64,000 nucleotides of DNA from Murinocardiopsis flavida (GTDB lineage: Bacteria > Actinomycetota > Actinomycetes > Streptosporangiales > Streptosporangiaceae). Of this stretch, positions 61,511 through 64,000 are shown piece after piece. Position 1 is the stretch's first letter. Each line of letters begins with the position of its first letter. The translations under genes were made by a program, and so were the position numbers. The notes beneath the pieces were generated by a model that was not told where the DNA came from, made no database searches, and was given only the letters and a program-made list of their open reading frames with translations. The DNA is taken from NCBI RefSeq assembly GCF_003014485.1, contig NZ_PYGA01000011.1, forward strand, positions 1 to 64,000. The letters are read 5' to 3'.

Positions 61511-63223
61511 TTGAGCAACTCTGACTCGCACCGCTTGCCCCGGAACCCCGACTCCGCCGGGCACCGGCCCCGCGGGACCCGGAAATTCGTGCGTGCCGTC
61601 GTCGCCACCGCGGCCGTCGCCGCGATGATCGGCGGATGCTCCTCCGGTGGCGGGGCCGAGCACGCCTCGGGCAAGGACACCGAGCCGGTCCGTGCCACCG
61701 GCGAACCCGACAAGCTCACCAAGGTCGCGCCGAAGACCGTTCCCGGCGTCAAGGCCGAGGAGAACAAGGACGACGGCGACGTCGATGTCGACGTCCGCTA
61801 CCCCGATGTGCCCAACGCCGCCCCCTTCACCAAGCGCCTGGACGAGCTGACCTCGCAGGAGGTCGACGACTTCAAGGCGGCGAACCCCGGCGCCGAGAGC
61901 ATCGCGATCGACTACGGCATCACCGCCGCGGGCGACGACGTCCTCGGCGTCCGCCTCACCAGCGACGAGAAGGACTCCGAGGGCAAGCGCAAGGGCTCGG
62001 CCACCTACTGGTACGACGCCAAGGCCGGCCGGACCGCCTACTCCACCGAGCTGCTGTCAGGGCAGAAGGACCTCGCCGCCCTGAACAAGCTGGTCAAGAA
62101 GGAGCTCAAGGGCGAGGACGCGGTCGACTCCGCGTCGATCGTGCCGATCCTGCGGGTGTACGACTCGATCGGGTTCAACCCCGACGGCGACCTCGTCGTG
62201 GAGTTCGACGAGGGCCAGGTCGCCCCGGTCAAGAGCGGGCGGGTGAAGGCGATCGTGCCCAAGAAGAAGGCCGAGCCGCTGCTCTCGAAGTTCGGTGCGC
62301 GCGCCCAGGACGCCGCCACCGTGGTCACCCCGAAGTTCCGCATCACGAAGGAGGCGTCGGCCGCGCCCTCGCCCGAGGCGCCCGCGGCGGCGAAGGTCCC
62401 CGGTGTGCTCCCGACCCGCGACGGCGACCTCGACTGCTCGCTGAAGAAGTCCAAGTGCGTCGCGCTGACCTTCGACGACGGTCCCGGCGGGCGCACCGGC
62501 GACCTCCTCGACATGCTCGCGAAGCACGACGCGAAGGCGACCTTCTTCCTCACGGGTGAGCCCGTCCGCGAGTTCGCGCCGCTCGTGCGGCGCGAGTACG
62601 CCGAGGGGCACGAGGTCGCCAACCACACGGTGACGCACCCCGACCTGACCACGGTCAGCGCCTCGTCGGCCGAAGGCGAACTGGCGACCGTGAACGCGCT
62701 CATCCGGCGCGAGACCGGCTTCCAGCCCTCCCTCATGCGCCCGCCCTACGGGGCGACCGACAAGTCCGTCGCCAAGGCCTCGGCCGACAACGGGCTCGCG
62801 GAGATCATCTGGAGCAGCGACACCAACGACTGGCGGGACCGCGACTCCTCCGTGGTCGCCAAGCGCGCGGTGGCCGACGCCAAGCCGGGCGCCATCATCC
62901 TGATGCACGACATCCACCCGTCGACCGTCGACGCCGTGCCCGAGATCCTCAAGAAGCTCACCGACGACGGCTACAACCTGGTGACCGTGACGCAGATGCT
63001 CGGCGACACCAAGCCGGGCAAGTCCTACAAGGAAGGCGAGATCGCGAAGGAGAAGGAGGAGCCGTCGGCCTCCGCGTCGCCGTCCGCGTCGGAATCGGGT
63101 TCGCCGTCCCCCTCCGGCACCGCGACGAGCGGCAAGCCCGAGGAGTCGGACAAGGAGAGCGGGCAGCCCGAAAAGGACGACAAGGACGCCCAGAAGGACG
63201 AGAAGGACGGCGAGAAGGAGTAG
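61511..63223 (+). CDS. Lipoprotein polysaccharide deacetylase (NodB domain) with N-terminal RsiV-like domain
   Basis: About 570 residues from a TTG at 61511; a GTG at 61591 that leaves a normal signal peptide is an alternative. Lipobox AMIGGC. An N-terminal region of about 200 residues resembles the DUF3298/RsiV-type domain found in peptidoglycan deacetylases. The NodB domain holds the metal Asp in LTFDDGPGG, the His pair in NHTVTHPDL, RPPYGA, and the catalytic His in ILMHDIH. The C-terminus is a 60-residue Ser/Pro/Glu/Lys tail. It probably removes N-acetyl groups from peptidoglycan outside the cell. Confidence 0.88.
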   Translation: MSNSDSHRLPRNPDSAGHRPRGTRKFVRAVVATAAVAAMIGGCSSGGGAEHASGKDTEPVRATGEPDKLTKVAPKTVPGVKAEENKDDGDVDVDVRYPDVPNAAPFTKRLDELTSQEVDDFKAANPGAESIAIDYGITAAGDDVLGVRLTSDEKDSEGKRKGSATYWYDAKAGRTAYSTELLSGQKDLAALNKLVKKELKGEDAVDSASIVPILRVYDSIGFNPDGDLVVEFDEGQVAPVKSGRVKAIVPKKKAEPLLSKFGARAQDAATVVTPKFRITKEASAAPSPEAPAAAKVPGVLPTRDGDLDCSLKKSKCVALTFDDGPGGRTGDLLDMLAKHDAKATFFLTGEPVREFAPLVRREYAEGHEVANHTVTHPDLTTVSASSAEGELATVNALIRRETGFQPSLMRPPYGATDKSVAKASADNGLAEIIWSSDTNDWRDRDSSVVAKRAVADAKPGAIILMHDIHPSTVDAVPEILKKLTDDGYNLVTVTQMLGDTKPGKSYKEGEIAKEKEEPSASASPSASESGSPSPSGTATSGKPEESDKESGQPEKDDKDAQKDEKDGEKE

Positions 63224-63228
63224 CACGG

Positions 63229-63266
63229 GGTACGGGGGCCGTCCGGATCCGGCCGGTCCCCGTACC
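63229..63266 (+). terminator. Hairpin after the deacetylase gene
   Basis: Outer stem 63229-63237 with 63258-63266 (9 bp, perfect) and an inner CCGGATCCGG palindrome; starts 5 bases after the stop codon, no T run. The remaining 63267-63544 shows no gene. Confidence 0.6.
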
Positions 63267-63544
63267 GCGCGGCGCGCCCGCGGGGACTGTGGCATAGCCG
63301 ACCTTCCGGGCGTGCTGCCCCCGACCGCACCCGTGTGCGGACCGGCGTATGGTGGGACGCCGTGGGCACGAGGGCCCTCCCTCCAGGATCGCCGCTCGTC
63401 CACTCCCGGCCACCGCCGCACGGGGATGTCCCGTCCCGGCCCGGTTATCGCGCGCCGCAGCGGGAACCCGCTGAAGGAACGGCAGCGTCGGAGTGGACAA
63501 CGAAGCCCACCACACACCCCATGCTTTGTCGAAGGGACGGGCTG

Positions 63545-64000
63545 ATGTCCGTTGCGCGTGCCCGCGACTACGCCTGGCTCCAGGAGAGCCAGCCGGACCT
63601 CGCGGAGGCGTTCTGTCTCTCCTACGTCCGCGGTCTCACCAAGACCGAGGCGCTGCGCCGCCTCGGCGCGGCCGAGCGCAGCCTGCGTTCGCTGCCGATC
63701 GCCGAGGCGGTCGAAGCGGGCCTGTGCTGCGAGGGAACCCCGCCGCTCACCGCGCACGCCCTGTGCGTGGAGGGCTGGGCGGTCATCATCGAGCCCACCG
63801 GGTGCCGCGCCACCCGCCCGGAGATGTACAGGGCGCTGTCGGCCGAGACCGAACTGGTGTCGGTGCGGGTCGTCATGGACCACCGCTACGAGTTCCGGTG
63901 GATCGTCGACGGCGTGCTCCAGGTGTTCTTCGACGCCCGCACCCCCGACATCAGGCGCGGCGTCCGCCCCGACAGCCTCTCGCCCGAGATGGCGTCCGTG
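63545..64000 (+). CDS. DUF6461 domain protein, N-terminal 152 residues (runs off the window)
   Basis: ATG at 63545 with AAGGGA 8 bases upstream; the frame stays open to the window end. It begins MSVARARDYAWLQESQ, then CLSYVRGLTKTEALRRLGA, GWAVIIEPTG and VVMDHRYEFRWIVDGVL, the pattern of the actinobacterial DUF6461 family of soluble proteins of unknown function, often found in several paralogues and near toxin-immunity-like loci. The end of the gene lies outside the window. Confidence 0.8.
   Translation, partial: MSVARARDYAWLQESQPDLAEAFCLSYVRGLTKTEALRRLGAAERSLRSLPIAEAVEAGLCCEGTPPLTAHALCVEGWAVIIEPTGCRATRPEMYRALSAETELVSVRVVMDHRYEFRWIVDGVLQVFFDARTPDIRRGVRPDSLSPEMASV

Overview
The window is chromosomal DNA of a high-GC actinomycete. 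The pointers are very GC-rich third codon positions, many GTG starts, a cvnABCD conservon, an F420/PPOX-type flavoprotein gene, CsoR, a DUF2630/DUF4126 pair, and a cellobiose operon whose operators match the Thermobifida CelR box. A Nocardiopsaceae-type host (Nocardiopsis, Streptomonospora or Thermobifida relatives) fits best, but that is inference.

Layout. 1-1.4 kb: edge of an integrated element (end of an excisionase-like gene, then a tyrosine integrase with AT-richer codon use). 1.4-6 kb: P-loop ATPase, small membrane proteins, a CopD-CtaG copper/cytochrome oxidase assembly protein and a membrane-anchored methyltransferase. 6.4-10.3 kb: alanine dehydrogenase between two enzyme homologues (allantoinase-like and N-acylamino acid racemase/o-succinylbenzoate synthase-like) that have both lost their metal-binding and catalytic residues. 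10.4-16 kb: MaoC hydratase, Fe/Mn superoxide dismutase, HAD phosphatase, DUF4126, DUF2630 and an LPXTG-anchored surface protein. 16-17.8 kb: CsoR with its operator, and a type II NADH dehydrogenase. 18.2-24 kb: a TetR regulator divergent from an acyl-CoA carboxylase (beta, alpha) and acyl-CoA dehydrogenase operon of the leucine/isovalerate type; the alpha subunit carries a repeat-built insertion.

24-36 kb: two copies of a 164-bp inverted-repeat element at 24.2 and 35.1 kb bracket an Rpn-like nuclease, a conservon (cvnA-B-C-D), a VanY-type peptidase, a metal-ligand-free FAH-fold protein and an overlapping pair of tiny zinc-ribbon genes. 35.4-41.6 kb: cellobiose uptake and hydrolysis (cebE-cebF-cebG-bglC) and its LacI-type repressor, with two identical 14-bp operators. 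41.7-44.5 kb: metN-metI-metQ methionine importer with an intrinsic terminator. 45-48 kb: secreted or membrane proteins. 48.1-58.2 kb: a LacI regulator and PfkB sugar kinase that share an exact operator palindrome with a sugar ABC transporter 10 kb away; between them lie a PucR regulator, a sodium:solute symporter and a variant ureohydrolase. 58.4-61.2 kb: metE under a cobalamin riboswitch. 61.5-64 kb: a lipoprotein polysaccharide deacetylase and the start of a DUF6461 gene.

The most unusual content is the set of non-canonical enzyme homologues (6.4, 9.1, 33.7 and 53.5 kb), the 164-bp MITE-like element, the coupled mini zinc-ribbon genes, and tandem repeats that begin at or cover stop codons (10.25, 33.66, 46.05 and 54.6 kb). 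No tRNA, rRNA, CRISPR array or complete insertion sequence was recognised.
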